A stretch of 64,000 nucleotides of DNA from Natronosalvus amylolyticus (GTDB taxonomy: Archaea > Halobacteriota > Halobacteria > Halobacteriales > Natrialbaceae), in NCBI RefSeq assembly GCF_024298845.1, contig NZ_CP101156.1:868001-932000 (forward strand). Reading direction: 5' to 3'. Made by a program: the position numbers and the translations under genes. This document shows positions 8,899-17,992 of the stretch, one piece after another. Below the pieces are notes generated by a model. It did not search any database. It was not told where the DNA came from and worked only from the letters and a program-made list of their open reading frames with translations. Position 1 is the stretch's first letter, and every line of letters begins with the position of its first letter.

Positions 8899-9111
8899 TT
8901 AGAACACGTACTCGTCGTCGTGGCCCATCATCCCGTCGTTCTCGAGTCCCGGTTCCTCATCGTCCATCGGTCCGCTCGTTTTGTACGCCTTGATCCCGGT
9001 CGAGAGCAGGTCTTCGATCGCTTCCTCACGGTTGACGAACTCGCCTCGCTCAACCATCTGGGCGATCTGCATCTCGAGATGTTCCGGTATCGTGATCTCT
9101 ACTTTCGGCAT
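8899..9111 (-). CDS. Ribbon-helix-helix (CopG-like) DNA-binding protein
   Basis: A 70-residue protein. Its first 45 residues form a ribbon-helix-helix: the strand PKVEITIPEHL, helix A (EMQIAQMVERGEF), the turn VNRE and helix B (EAIEDLLSTGIKAY). This is the CopG/Arc/NikR class of dimeric DNA-binding proteins. The C-terminal 25 residues are acidic and glycine-rich with no fold visible. It could regulate itself or nearby genes, but the sequence gives no partner toxin or operator, so it is not assigned as an antitoxin. The 9112-9339 interval upstream holds no gene I can support. Confidence 0.8.
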   Translation of the reverse strand: MPKVEITIPEHLEMQIAQMVERGEFVNREEAIEDLLSTGIKAYKTSGPMDDEEPGLENDGMMGHDDEYVF

Positions 9112-9339
9112 CTGATTCGGCTTTCGGTGAGGGGGTATTTAAGATTGACGGGGACCAGTGTAGGTCACGTTTCTCGTGGCCATATCCCACAATTGGTAGT
9201 GACCGAGTAGCAACCGTAATCCCCAGTCAGTTGCGTTTTTGTAGACGCTTCTCGCTGATTGCGAATTATCATCACACGGTGGGGAAATTCACGAGAATTC
9301 TGCTATCGATACGGCTTTCGCGTGGTGTCGGGCAATTCG

Positions 9340-9633
9340 TTACCGGTTGCCGACGACAGATTCGATGGTTTCTTTGATCGATGCTGCCGGCTCGGTCAAC
9401 GTCTCGAGTTGGCGTTGCATCCCGCGCTGGTTGAAATAGCTTGCAAAGGCCAGAATCGTTGGTGGCCAGAGGCCGACGAACAATCCACGCTGTCGGTCCC
9501 CGCGGACGAAGAAGTAGTACCACGAAAGGCCAACTGAGGCGATAGACGCAATAGCTGCAGGACCGAGTGCATCGGTACTGTCTGTCATCTCCGGACGTGT
9601 CGTCGTCTCTGCGAATCGCTGTTTACTCGCCAT
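9340..9633 (-). CDS. Small hypothetical membrane protein
   Basis: A 97-residue protein with two hydrophobic stretches (PAAIASIASVGLSWYYFFV and LFVGLWPPTILAFASYF) and a C-terminal amphipathic helix. No known family is recognised. The start at 9633 lies about 34 bases from a TATA-like palindrome GGTTATAAACC (9661-9671). That palindrome can serve both this gene and the divergent sulfite-oxidase-fold gene. An in-frame ATG at 9588 is an alternative start. Confidence 0.55.
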   Translation of the reverse strand: MASKQRFAETTTRPEMTDSTDALGPAAIASIASVGLSWYYFFVRGDRQRGLFVGLWPPTILAFASYFNQRGMQRQLETLTEPAASIKETIESVVGNR

Positions 9634-9873
9634 GTATCATGGTCCTCGGGACTGCCCGTATTGGTTATAAACCACGTATCTGCCGGTAGTAAAGAGTTGG
9701 TTCGGATGAGCGACCGTTCCGCCCAGTTCCCGGAACGTTCACGGTGGGTGAATCTGCGGTTACCTCTCGGTTCTGGCGGAACGCGAGCGCTCGCCGGTAC
9801 ATTGAGGTACCACCTCTCTCACGGGTGGGCTCGAGACGGTACGGTTACGGTTCTCCCGCAACAACGCTGGCGT

Positions 9874-10464
9874 ATGAAAGACGTCACGGACCTCTACACG
9901 GAGTTTGGTTCGGACCGACTCCCGCCAGGGCAACGAGAGACATCGAAATTCCCCGTGCTCTCGAAAGGAGCAACACCCCAATGGGACCCCGATGGCTGGG
10001 AGTTTTCGGTCACAGGTGCCGTGGAAAATCCCGTTACACTCTCCTGGGAAGAGTTTCGCGAATTGCCGTCCGAGACGCAGGTGCAGGACTTTCACTGTGT
10101 CACCGGCTGGAGTAAGTTCGACTGTCCGTTTACCGGTGTCACCTTTCCCACGATTGCCGAGTTGGCTGGGGTCGACGATGACGCCTGTCACGTCCTCTTT
10201 TCGGCCCTGGACGATTACACGACCGACCTCCCGCTCGAGGACTGCATGCGAGAGGAGGTGCTGTTCGCCTGGGACTTCGACGGTGACCCGCTCGAGCGCG
10301 AACACGGCGGCCCCCTTCGGGTCGTCACGCCACATCGATACGCATACAAAGGCGCAAAGTGGGTCAACGGCGTCGAGTTCCTGACCGAACCCGAGTTGGG
10401 GTACTGGGAACGGCGAGGGTACTCAGAAACGGCGAATCCGTGGCGCGAAGAGCGGTACAGCTAG
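9874..10464 (+). CDS. Sulfite oxidase-like molybdopterin-binding oxidoreductase
   Basis: A 196-residue protein covering the molybdopterin-binding SUOX fold and lacking the dimerisation and heme domains of true sulfite oxidase; it is comparable in size with YuiH/MsrP-like proteins. The molybdenum-ligating cysteine is in DFHCVTGWSKFD. The later HGGPLRVVTPHRYAYKGAKWV segment is typical of cofactor binding. The substrate is unknown. The start at 9874 (MKDVTDLYTEFG) is chosen because family members begin there. A longer reading from ATG 9706 is open, and a TATA-like box at 9663-9670 suits it better, but the extra 56 residues look noncoding. The stop codon lies inside a 29-bp tandem duplication. 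Confidence 0.85.
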   Translation: MKDVTDLYTEFGSDRLPPGQRETSKFPVLSKGATPQWDPDGWEFSVTGAVENPVTLSWEEFRELPSETQVQDFHCVTGWSKFDCPFTGVTFPTIAELAGVDDDACHVLFSALDDYTTDLPLEDCMREEVLFAWDFDGDPLEREHGGPLRVVTPHRYAYKGAKWVNGVEFLTEPELGYWERRGYSETANPWREERYS

Positions 10465-10512
10465 GGTTTCGTCAAGTCCAAACGTACAGCTAGTGTTTCG
10501 TCAAGCCCGAGT
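10455..10512 (+). repeat. 29-bp tandem duplication across the stop of the SUOX-like gene
   Basis: Two adjacent copies of a 29-base unit beginning GTACAGCTAG (10455-10483 and 10484-10512) agree at all but two of their first 25 bases and then diverge. The first copy contains the gene's last codons and TAG stop, and the second a duplicate of them. It looks like a recent slippage duplication with no evident function. Confidence 0.8.
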
Positions 10513-10606
10513 TTTCCGGGTCTGCCCCTCGAGCGAACAGATGCTCGCAATCATCCCGTACAGAACCTCGAAACGCTGAAGGCAACGCCACCCTGAATTG
10601 CGAGCG

Positions 10607-11962
10607 ATGGAGCGACCGTCGGGACAGGGACGACTGGACGCACGGACACCACCGGGCGAACGACCTCGCGCGAACGACCTCGTCAGTCGCAGTTGCGAAC
10701 TGGGCGACGTCTCCTTCGGTGAGTCCCTCCGAAATGTCACGGACGCCCGCATACAGTGGGCAACGCCCGACGGCCTCGAGATTGTCGGCTGGGGAACTGC
10801 TGTGGAGTGCAGTGCGGTCGGCCCCGACCGGTTCGACACGATTCGATCCCAGGCCACGGCAACGTTCGAAGATCTCGAGTACGACGGCCCCGACGTGGCC
10901 CGACCGCGAGCCTTTGGCGGCTTTTCATTCCACGACGCGCACGAACCCGCTGGCCCCTGGAACGGGTTCGGCGCAGCGACGTTCGTCATCCCCGCCGTGA
11001 TACTCACCCGAACCGACGACGGGACGTGGCTGACAGCCGTCGGGGACGGCCGCCAATCGACCGAACAAAGCCTCGAGTCCTGGGCGGAGCACCTCTCGAG
11101 CGGTCCTGCAATGCGCCCGAGTGGGCAGGGCCCGGGCATTCGCGAGACACGACGAACGACCACGCGGGAAGAGTGGATCGACGGAGTGAAAACCGCGATC
11201 GACCGGATCGAGTCACGCGCTCTCGAGAAGGTCGTCCTCGCCCAGGCTCTCGAAGTCGACCTGGAGGGATCGGCGGACGTGCCGTCTATCGTCGAACGCC
11301 TCAGACGCCGGTACCCGAACTGCTACCGGTTTCTCGTGGGTCACGAAGCAAGTGGCACATTCTTTGGTGCTCCTCCCGAACGCCTCGTATTTAAGCAGGG
11401 TGACCACGTTCGAACCGAAGCTCTCGCCGGTTCGGTCCCACGTGGTGGATCCCCAGAAACCGACGGTGAGTTGGCAGATAGCATGATCGAGAGCGAGAAA
11501 GTCCAGCACGAACACGGCGTCGTCGTCGACGCGATTCGCAGCCAACTCGAACCGCTTTCGAAACGGGTGACGATCGATGACCAGCGTGTGCGCCGACTCG
11601 CAACGATCCAACACCTCTGGACACCCATCGAAGCAACGCTCGAGAACGGAGCACACGTCCTCGATCTCGTCGAAGCGTTACATCCGACGCCAGCAGTCGG
11701 TGGTATTCCGCCGGCTATTGCCTGGGAAACGATCCGTTCGATCGAATCGTTCGACCGCGGTTGGTACGCCTCGCCCGTCGGCTGGTTCGACGGGGCTGGT
11801 GATGGGGAGTTTGCCGTGGGCATCCGCTCCGGTGTCGCGACGAACGGGACGGTGACGCTGTTTGCGGGTAACGGGATTGTCGGCGACAGCGATCCCGTCG
11901 ACGAGTGGGACGAAGTGTTGCTCAAATATCGTCCAATCCTCGACGAACTTCGCGAACCATGA
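10607..11962 (+). CDS. menF: Isochorismate synthase MenF
   Basis: A 451-residue chorismate-binding enzyme converting chorismate to isochorismate, the first committed step of menaquinone synthesis. The C-terminal half carries the family blocks: ALEKVVLAQALEVDL, the EALAGSVPRGG loop, QHLWTPIEA, LVEALHPTPAVGG and the end-block SFDRGWYASPVGWFD. The N-terminal 100 residues are variable, as usual. ATG 10607 is preferred; a TTG three codons upstream is possible. The stop overlaps the menD start as ATGA, so the two genes are translationally coupled. The chorismate/isochorismate direction is inferred from the men neighbours. Confidence 0.93.
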   Translation: MERPSGQGRLDARTPPGERPRANDLVSRSCELGDVSFGESLRNVTDARIQWATPDGLEIVGWGTAVECSAVGPDRFDTIRSQATATFEDLEYDGPDVARPRAFGGFSFHDAHEPAGPWNGFGAATFVIPAVILTRTDDGTWLTAVGDGRQSTEQSLESWAEHLSSGPAMRPSGQGPGIRETRRTTTREEWIDGVKTAIDRIESRALEKVVLAQALEVDLEGSADVPSIVERLRRRYPNCYRFLVGHEASGTFFGAPPERLVFKQGDHVRTEALAGSVPRGGSPETDGELADSMIESEKVQHEHGVVVDAIRSQLEPLSKRVTIDDQRVRRLATIQHLWTPIEATLENGAHVLDLVEALHPTPAVGGIPPAIAWETIRSIESFDRGWYASPVGWFDGAGDGEFAVGIRSGVATNGTVTLFAGNGIVGDSDPVDEWDEVLLKYRPILDELREP

Positions 11963-13797
11963 CGGCACCAAACCGGTCGACGCTCTGGGGTGAAACACTG
12001 GTCGAAGAGTTGGCTGCCGGCGGCCTGGAGGCCGTCTGCATCTCGCCGGGCAGTCGCTCGACGCCGCTAACGGTCGCGTTCGCGAAGCATCCCGATATCA
12101 GGGTCTTCTCACACCTCGATGAACGTTCCGGCGCGTTTTTTGCACTCGGTCGAGCCAGGCGCACGGGCGAACCGACGGCTCTCGTCTGTACCTCGGGAAC
12201 CGCAGCCGCGAACTTTCATCCAGCGGTCATCGAAGCCCATCAAGCCCGCGTTCCGCTGCTCGTGTTGAGTGCGGACCGGCCCCCGGAACTGCGCGACAGT
12301 GGCGCAAATCAGACGGTCGACCAGGTCTCGCTGTACGGCGACGCAGTCCGTTGGCACGCCGAACTTCCCGTTCCCGAACCCGACGAGCGAGCAGTTCGCA
12401 TGCTGCGGACGACCGCTGCACGAGCCCTCGAACAGACGACAGCGCGACCACCCGGCCCGGTTCACCTGAACTGTCCGTTTCGAAAACCACTCGAGCCGAC
12501 GACGGTCCCTGATTCGGTTCCAGAAACGTTCGAGACGACACTGGCCGGGCGCGGTCGTGACGGTCCGTTCGTGAAGCGCACTCCCGACGACGCTCGCCTC
12601 GAACCGGGGTCGAAGACGGTTCGAGAGATTGCAGCGGCACTCGAGTCGGCTACGCGGCCACTCCTCGTCGCCGGACCTGCCGACCCACCGGTGACGGCGG
12701 TCGGTACCGATTCCGTTCTCGACCTCGCCGAAGCCGTGGGCGCGCCAGTTCTGGCCGACCCGTTGTCCGGGCTCCGTTTTGGGTCACACCTCGAACGAGC
12801 GCGCGAGAGCGAACGAACCGGTGTCTTCGGTGGGTACGACACCTACGCAGAATCGCTCCCTGCCCCGGACGTCGTCGTCCGCTGGGGCGCCTCACCCACC
12901 TCGAAATCGCTCCGCAACTGGTTGCGCGACGGTGACTGTCGTCAGTTCCTGCTCGATCCCGCTGGCGAGTGGCGTGAAGCGACCTTCACCGCGACTGATC
13001 TGGTAACGGCCGACCCGAAAGCTGTGCTCGAGGGTGTCACCGAGTCGGTCAGTTCGAACACGGCAGACCAGCGTGTCTCCGCAACGGTCGATTCGAACGA
13101 CACAGATCCGGGAGTGAACGACTGGCTCGAGGCGCTCGAAACCGCGGAAACCCATCACTGGCAGGTGTGTGTAGACTACTGTGACCACGACAGCGACCGT
13201 GCAACTGCCGACGGACTCGAGGGGTCACTCCTCGCGACCGTACTCGAGCGTGCTCCTGACCCGGCGACGGTTTTCGTCTCGAATAGTATGCCCATCAGGG
13301 ACGCCGACCGATTCGGGCGGCCACGGTCGGCCGAGCTGACCGTGCTCGCGAACCGTGGTGCGAGCGGTATCGACGGCATTACGAGTACGGCACTGGGTGC
13401 TGGAAGTGCAACCGACGATCCGCTCGTCCTCGTAACGGGCGACCTCGCCCTGTATCACGATTCGAACGGTTTACTCGCGCTGGAGCGTTGTGACGTCGAC
13501 GCGACGATCGTCGTCCTCGATAACGACGGCGGCGGTATCTTCCATCTGCTTCCAATCGAATCGTTCGACCCGCCGTTTACCGACCAGTTCAAAACCCCAC
13601 ACGACCTCGAGTTCGATGCGCTGGGCGACCTTTACAGCTTCGAGGTGAGCCAGGTCACCCCCGAGGAGTTTCCGACCGCTTACGAGGCCAGCCTCGAGAC
13701 GGCGGGAACGCAGTTACTCTCGGTATCGTTCGACGCCGAATACAGTCACCGCCAGCGGGAAGCGCTCGAGCAAGCGGTTCTCGAACGCCTCGAGTAA
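11959..13797 (+). CDS. menD: 2-succinyl-5-enolpyruvyl-6-hydroxy-3-cyclohexene-1-carboxylate synthase MenD
   Basis: A 612-residue thiamine-diphosphate enzyme that joins isochorismate with the succinic semialdehyde-ThDP adduct derived from 2-oxoglutarate. The N-terminal domain has CISPGSRSTPLTVAF and the catalytic-Glu region HLDERSGAFFALG. The ThDP/Mg motif is GDLALYHDSNGL...VLDNDGGGIFHLLPI near residues 490-530. ATG 11959 overlaps the menF stop by 4 bases. It belongs to the men cluster; a DnaJ-type gene converges with it 23 bases downstream. Confidence 0.95.
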   Translation: MTAPNRSTLWGETLVEELAAGGLEAVCISPGSRSTPLTVAFAKHPDIRVFSHLDERSGAFFALGRARRTGEPTALVCTSGTAAANFHPAVIEAHQARVPLLVLSADRPPELRDSGANQTVDQVSLYGDAVRWHAELPVPEPDERAVRMLRTTAARALEQTTARPPGPVHLNCPFRKPLEPTTVPDSVPETFETTLAGRGRDGPFVKRTPDDARLEPGSKTVREIAAALESATRPLLVAGPADPPVTAVGTDSVLDLAEAVGAPVLADPLSGLRFGSHLERARESERTGVFGGYDTYAESLPAPDVVVRWGASPTSKSLRNWLRDGDCRQFLLDPAGEWREATFTATDLVTADPKAVLEGVTESVSSNTADQRVSATVDSNDTDPGVNDWLEALETAETHHWQVCVDYCDHDSDRATADGLEGSLLATVLERAPDPATVFVSNSMPIRDADRFGRPRSAELTVLANRGASGIDGITSTALGAGSATDDPLVLVTGDLALYHDSNGLLALERCDVDATIVVLDNDGGGIFHLLPIESFDPPFTDQFKTPHDLEFDALGDLYSFEVSQVTPEEFPTAYEASLETAGTQLLSVSFDAEYSHRQREALEQAVLERLE

Positions 13798-13820
13798 CAC
13801 GTCGAAGTGGCGATAAACGA

Positions 13821-14861
13821 TTACCGCGGTCGGAGTGCCCACCAGACGGTACCTGCGTATCCGAACGGAACCCAGAACGCCGCCAGTGCCAGCCCACCGA
13901 GTACCGGATCGATCGGCCACAGATACCAGATGGCCACCGAGGCGACGAGTGCCCACCCGCCGAAGGTCGCGAACGCGACGCGAGGCATCGTCAGGAGGTA
14001 GCCAACCAGGGCCAGGCTACAGGCACCCACGACGAGGTTGACAGGGAGCCAGAACGCTGGCGAGAGACTCGAGTAGACGAGCAACGGGTACAAGAGTGCG
14101 ATACAGGCGACCGCGATTTCGGTCGGTCGGTCGAGTTTCCGGTGCGGTCGTGACAGCGTTATCTCGCCGTCCCAGTCGTGAACGGCGTACCGAAAGGCAC
14201 CCTCCGCGTTCCCTGTCGGTTCGCCGGTTGCCCGTCGGTTTCCAGACCGTTGCCTGGTGTTTTGTGTGTCCTCCGAAGCGCTCGAGGTCCTCGTGGCGTT
14301 ACCCCCAAGCCACGCCATTCGGCCCCGACGTCGGCGCTGACGGGCGTGATGAGTCTCGCTTCGGTCGCGGTCACCCGTGGTTTGGGCCCCCGCGTGCTGT
14401 CTGTCGGTGTTCGAAGTTGACGCGGTAGAACCTGTGGATCCTGAACGGGTCGCCCGAGTCGTCTTTCGGCTGGCGGTCCGGTCACTGCCCGCCGTCTGCT
14501 CGGTGGTCGAGGTTCGCGCAGTGCTTGCACCCCTTGTCGACCCCGGTGTCGTTTGCGAATCGGCGTCTTCACCCTGGTTCGAACCAGTCTTATTGGCGTC
14601 CGAATCGGATGACGATGTCGAGGCACACAGCGATTCCAACCGACAGTACGCATCGTGGCCCAGTCGGTCGTACCGTGCCCGCTCGAGGTCGTCGGATAGC
14701 ACCGCTCTCGCGTCAGTCACCAGATCGAAGCGCGTTGCCGCATCCGGGTCCGTACTCCGGTCGGGATGCACCTCGAGCACCCGTGACCGGTACGCTTCGG
14801 TGATTTCGTCCTGCGTGGCGTCGGAATCGACACCGAGTACGTCGTAGTACGACTCGGCCAT
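13821..14861 (-). CDS. J-domain membrane protein
   Basis: A 346-residue protein with an N-terminal J domain (SYYDVLGVDSDATQDEI; HPD motif in EVHPDRSTDP; residues 1-70). A long disordered Ser/Thr/Arg-rich linker of about 130 residues follows, then a C-terminal domain with four hydrophobic helices after a DWDGEITLSRPHRK segment. The G/F region and zinc centre of true DnaJ are absent, so it is probably a specialised membrane co-chaperone that recruits DnaK. Start 14861 (MAESYY) is preferred over the upstream ATG at 14924. It interrupts the men region on the opposite strand. Confidence 0.88.
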   Translation of the reverse strand: MAESYYDVLGVDSDATQDEITEAYRSRVLEVHPDRSTDPDAATRFDLVTDARAVLSDDLERARYDRLGHDAYCRLESLCASTSSSDSDANKTGSNQGEDADSQTTPGSTRGASTARTSTTEQTAGSDRTASRKTTRATRSGSTGSTASTSNTDRQHAGAQTTGDRDRSETHHARQRRRRGRMAWLGGNATRTSSASEDTQNTRQRSGNRRATGEPTGNAEGAFRYAVHDWDGEITLSRPHRKLDRPTEIAVACIALLYPLLVYSSLSPAFWLPVNLVVGACSLALVGYLLTMPRVAFATFGGWALVASVAIWYLWPIDPVLGGLALAAFWVPFGYAGTVWWALRPR

Positions 14862-14953
14862 TGATGACAGGTTCTCGAGAGGAGTATAAAAATCATCCCG
14901 AGTCGATTGCCGATTCGTCGTCACTTTTGGCGCATGCTGTCGTCGGGGTCAGC

Positions 14954-16378
14954 ATGGATCTCGCGATCGTCGACACGCTGGCGCTGACGATGGCCGACGA
15001 CCGACTTGGCGTCCTCGAAAACGCCACGATCGGTATCGACGACGGCGAACTCGTCTACGTCGGCCCCTCGAGCGGCTTCGAGGGAGAACCGGAGCGAACG
15101 ATCGACGGGAACGGTCGCCTGACGATGCCGGGCCTGGTGAACGCCCACACCCATCTGGGACTCACCCTCTGTCGCGGCGGCGCCCAGGACGTTCCCGAAA
15201 TCGAGTGGATGAACCGTGCACTCGGGCCGCTGATCGAACACGCGAACGCCGAGGATCACGTCGTCGGGGCTCGCCTCGGTGGCCTCGAGGCGCTCCGGTC
15301 TGGAGTGACGACGGTCGGCGAGTACGCCGCCAACGTCGAGCAACTGGTCGATCGAAGTCTCGAGCCGCTGGGGCTGCGAGTGGTCGCGACGGAGACGATC
15401 AACGCGGTCGCGGAGTCGTCGGCAGATCTCGGCCCCGACGACGCCTACCCACTGGACGAGGAGGTGGGTGCGGCGGCCCTCGAGCGCAACGAGACGCTGT
15501 TCGAGACCTACGCCGATCACGAACGCGTCTCCTGTCTGTACGGACCACAAGCGCTCGATATGGTACCGCGGTCGATTCTCGAGACGATCCGCGAGCGTGC
15601 AGACGCACACGACCGAGGGGTCCACATGCACGTCGCCCAGGGCGACCGCGAGCGCCGCCAGATCGAGGCCAGGTACGGTTCGGGGGCCACGACCGTCGGT
15701 GTCCTCGAGGAGTTGGGGCTCGTCTCTGATCGACTACTCGCAGTTCACCTCCATGGCGCAACATCCGACGAACGGGAGCACCTGGCCGCTGCGGGCGTTC
15801 GGATGGCCGCAAATCCGAGTTCGATAGCCGCAATCGACGGTGTCACCCCGCCACTATGTGAGTACCGAGAGTACGGCGGTGTCGCTGGAATCGGCACGGA
15901 TCAGGCGCCGGGAACAGGCGGGCACGACCTCCTTCGCGAACTCCGTACGGCGAGCCTGCTCTCGAAAACCGACCGTGGCGATCCGACGGCGTTCCCCGCC
16001 TGGACGGCCCTGCGCGTTGGGACGATAGAAGGGGCGCGGGCACTCGGAATCGACGACCTGGTCGGGTCGCTCGAGGTTGGCAAGCGCGCCGACGTCGTCT
16101 GTTACGACCTCGATCACCCGGCCGTCGCGCCGACGGTCTCGAGGCCGTTACACACGGCCGTCCCCAACCTCGTGTATGGGGCGAGTGGTGGTCTCGCCGA
16201 CACCGTGATCGTCGACGGGGAGGTTGTTCTCGAGGACGGGTCTGTAACGACGGTGGACGAGGTGTCGGTGCTCGAGGAAGCGGACGACCGAGCGACGGCG
16301 CTCTTCGATCGAGCGGCCACCGACTGGGAGGCTGCGGGTTCGGAACTCGTGGCGCGCGTCGAAGACGGGTGGCTGTAG
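14954..16378 (+). CDS. Amidohydrolase (MTA/SAH-deaminase-like)
   Basis: A 474-residue metal-dependent hydrolase of the cytosine/adenosine deaminase group. Metal ligands and active-site motifs are the NAHTHLGL pair of His, HMHVAQG, LAVHLHG and the Asp in GTDQAPGTGGHDLL. The last is characteristic of 5'-methylthioadenosine/S-adenosylhomocysteine and 5'-deoxyadenosine deaminases. Which substrate it uses cannot be read from the sequence. The C-terminal composite beta-sandwich (SLEVGKRADVVCYD) is typical. Start 14954 (MDLAIVD) matches the family; an upstream in-frame ATG exists at 14861. It precedes menB by 110 bases on the same strand. Confidence 0.87.
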   Translation: MDLAIVDTLALTMADDRLGVLENATIGIDDGELVYVGPSSGFEGEPERTIDGNGRLTMPGLVNAHTHLGLTLCRGGAQDVPEIEWMNRALGPLIEHANAEDHVVGARLGGLEALRSGVTTVGEYAANVEQLVDRSLEPLGLRVVATETINAVAESSADLGPDDAYPLDEEVGAAALERNETLFETYADHERVSCLYGPQALDMVPRSILETIRERADAHDRGVHMHVAQGDRERRQIEARYGSGATTVGVLEELGLVSDRLLAVHLHGATSDEREHLAAAGVRMAANPSSIAAIDGVTPPLCEYREYGGVAGIGTDQAPGTGGHDLLRELRTASLLSKTDRGDPTAFPAWTALRVGTIEGARALGIDDLVGSLEVGKRADVVCYDLDHPAVAPTVSRPLHTAVPNLVYGASGGLADTVIVDGEVVLEDGSVTTVDEVSVLEEADDRATALFDRAATDWEAAGSELVARVEDGWL

Positions 16379-16488
16379 ACGCGAGCCGTAATCCGATGGT
16401 GGGTAAAACCGGGCGAGCGCAGACGAGAAGGGCGTCGATCGGACGAGAACCTACCCCTATTTCAGGGCTTCGAGCCCAACTTCGAGAC

Positions 16489-17376
16489 ATGGTTTCGGAA
16501 ACGTTCGACCCGAATCGCTGGGAACCGGTCGAAGGATTCGACTTTCGCGATATCACCTATCACCGTTCGACCGAATCGGGGACGGTTCGAATCGCCTTCG
16601 ACCGCCCGGAGGTGCGAAACGCGTTTCGGCCCGGAACGGTCGACGAACTGTACGACGCGCTCGATCACGCCAAACGCCAGACTGACGTCGGGTGTGTGCT
16701 CCTGACGGGGAACGGCCCCTCACCGAAAGACGGCGGCTGGGCGTTCTGTTCTGGCGGCGACCAGTCGATCAGGGGCGACGCTGGCTACGAGTACGAGGGC
16801 GATGAATCGCGGGCTTCCGAACAGGGTCGCCTCCACATTCTCGAGGTGCAGCGCCTGATTCGACACATCCCGAAAATCGTCGTCTGTGTCGTCCCCGGTT
16901 GGGCAGTCGGCGGCGGCCACTCGCTGCACGTCGTCTGTGATCTGACGCTCGCCAGCGAAGAGCACGCCAAGTTCCTCCAGACCGACCCCGACGTCGGCAG
17001 CTACGATGCCGGATTCGGCTCGGCGTATCTCGCCCGCCAGATCGGCCAGAAAAAGGCTCGAGAGGTATTCTTCCTCGGGAAAACCTACTCCGCCGAGGAG
17101 GCCGCCGAGATGGGAATGGTCAACGAAGCCGTCCCCCACGACGAACTCGAGGAAGTTGCCCTCGAGTGGGCCGAGCGGATCAATGCGAAGAGTCCGAACG
17201 CGATGCGGATGCTCAAGTACGCGTTCAACATGGCCGACGACGGATTCGTCGGTCAGCAAGTGTTCGCAGGCGAAGCGACCAGACTTGGCTACATGACCGA
17301 CGAGGCCAAAGAAGGCCGAGACGCGTTCAACGAAGGGCGAGAGCCGGACTTTTCGGACTACCCCTGGCACTACTGA
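16489..17376 (+). CDS. menB: 1,4-dihydroxy-2-naphthoyl-CoA synthase MenB
   Basis: A 295-residue crotonase-fold enzyme that cyclises o-succinylbenzoyl-CoA to DHNA-CoA. The N-terminal RIAFDRPEVRNAFRPGTVDEL, the oxyanion-hole segment CSGGDQS, the PGWAVGGGHSLHVVCDLTLA block, and the MenB-specific TDPDVGSYDAGFGSAYLAR and C-terminal DYPWHY are all visible. Start 16489 (MVSETF) is chosen; the longer frame from 16369 overlaps the amidohydrolase and is Arg-rich. It is one of the men genes dispersed over 12 kb. Confidence 0.96.
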   Translation: MVSETFDPNRWEPVEGFDFRDITYHRSTESGTVRIAFDRPEVRNAFRPGTVDELYDALDHAKRQTDVGCVLLTGNGPSPKDGGWAFCSGGDQSIRGDAGYEYEGDESRASEQGRLHILEVQRLIRHIPKIVVCVVPGWAVGGGHSLHVVCDLTLASEEHAKFLQTDPDVGSYDAGFGSAYLARQIGQKKAREVFFLGKTYSAEEAAEMGMVNEAVPHDELEEVALEWAERINAKSPNAMRMLKYAFNMADDGFVGQQVFAGEATRLGYMTDEAKEGRDAFNEGREPDFSDYPWHY

Positions 17377-17442
17377 TAGCGCTCTCGAAAAATATCGGCT
17401 CTCTCGAGTTGTACGGCTTTCTTTCGAACACGATTCCGCCGT

Positions 17443-17862
17443 TCACGCACTCGAGAGCGGCACGATCGTCAACGGGATTTCGGTCTCTCTCGCCAGTCGA
17501 TCGGTGGTACTACCGAACACGGCAGCCTCGATGGCGTCGGCACCGCTTTGTCCAACCACAATGAGATCTGCCTCGATCTCGTCTGCGTATGCAAGGAGGG
17601 ATTCGGTGGGTTTCCCGCGGCGTATCTCCGCTTTGATGTCCATGTGAGCCTGTTCCTCGAGTATGTCATCGACGATATCCCGCGCCGCTTGGTTCAGTTC
17701 GTCGACCTCGCTTACCCCGAATTTCAACGGGTTCGACCCCGTTTCGACCACCGTCATCACGTGAACGGTGGCACCGACGGCCGCCGCCAGGTCGACGGCG
17801 TGCCCGAGGGCCTCGGTTGCGTTTTCGCTCCCATCGCTGGCGACCAGAATCGTCTCGTACAT
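17443..17862 (-). CDS. Universal stress protein, single UspA domain
   Basis: A 139-residue UspA domain starting MYETILVASDGSENA. The nucleotide-binding loop region is VVGQSGADAIEAAVFGSTTDRLAR. This has GQSG in place of the usual GTHGRTG, so ATP binding could be altered or absent. Start 17862 is preferred over the upstream ATG at 17958, whose extension is basic and Cys-containing. It is convergent with menB and divergent from thiE across 130 bases. Confidence 0.88.
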   Translation of the reverse strand: MYETILVASDGSENATEALGHAVDLAAAVGATVHVMTVVETGSNPLKFGVSEVDELNQAARDIVDDILEEQAHMDIKAEIRRGKPTESLLAYADEIEADLIVVGQSGADAIEAAVFGSTTDRLARETEIPLTIVPLSSA

Positions 17863-17992
17863 GCGGGTGGCTTCGTGCGCGAGCGGCTTTGTCGTTCTGG
17901 TGTCACGACAGGGATGAGTACGTCGGTGCCAACGCCGTTTTCCACAGTCACCGATCATCGAGGTTATTAACTCGATAGTACTACCCAGTTAT

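Noticed and set aside
8899-9111. Antitoxin of a toxin-antitoxin pair
   Set aside because: The RHH protein has no adjacent toxin-like gene on either side.
10501-11163. 220-codon minus-strand frame over the start of menF
   Set aside because: Arg/Ser/Pro-rich shadow of menF without any domain.
17960-17992. TPP riboswitch ahead of thiE
   Set aside because: The space to the divergent Usp gene is short and contains no CUGAGA-type conserved core.
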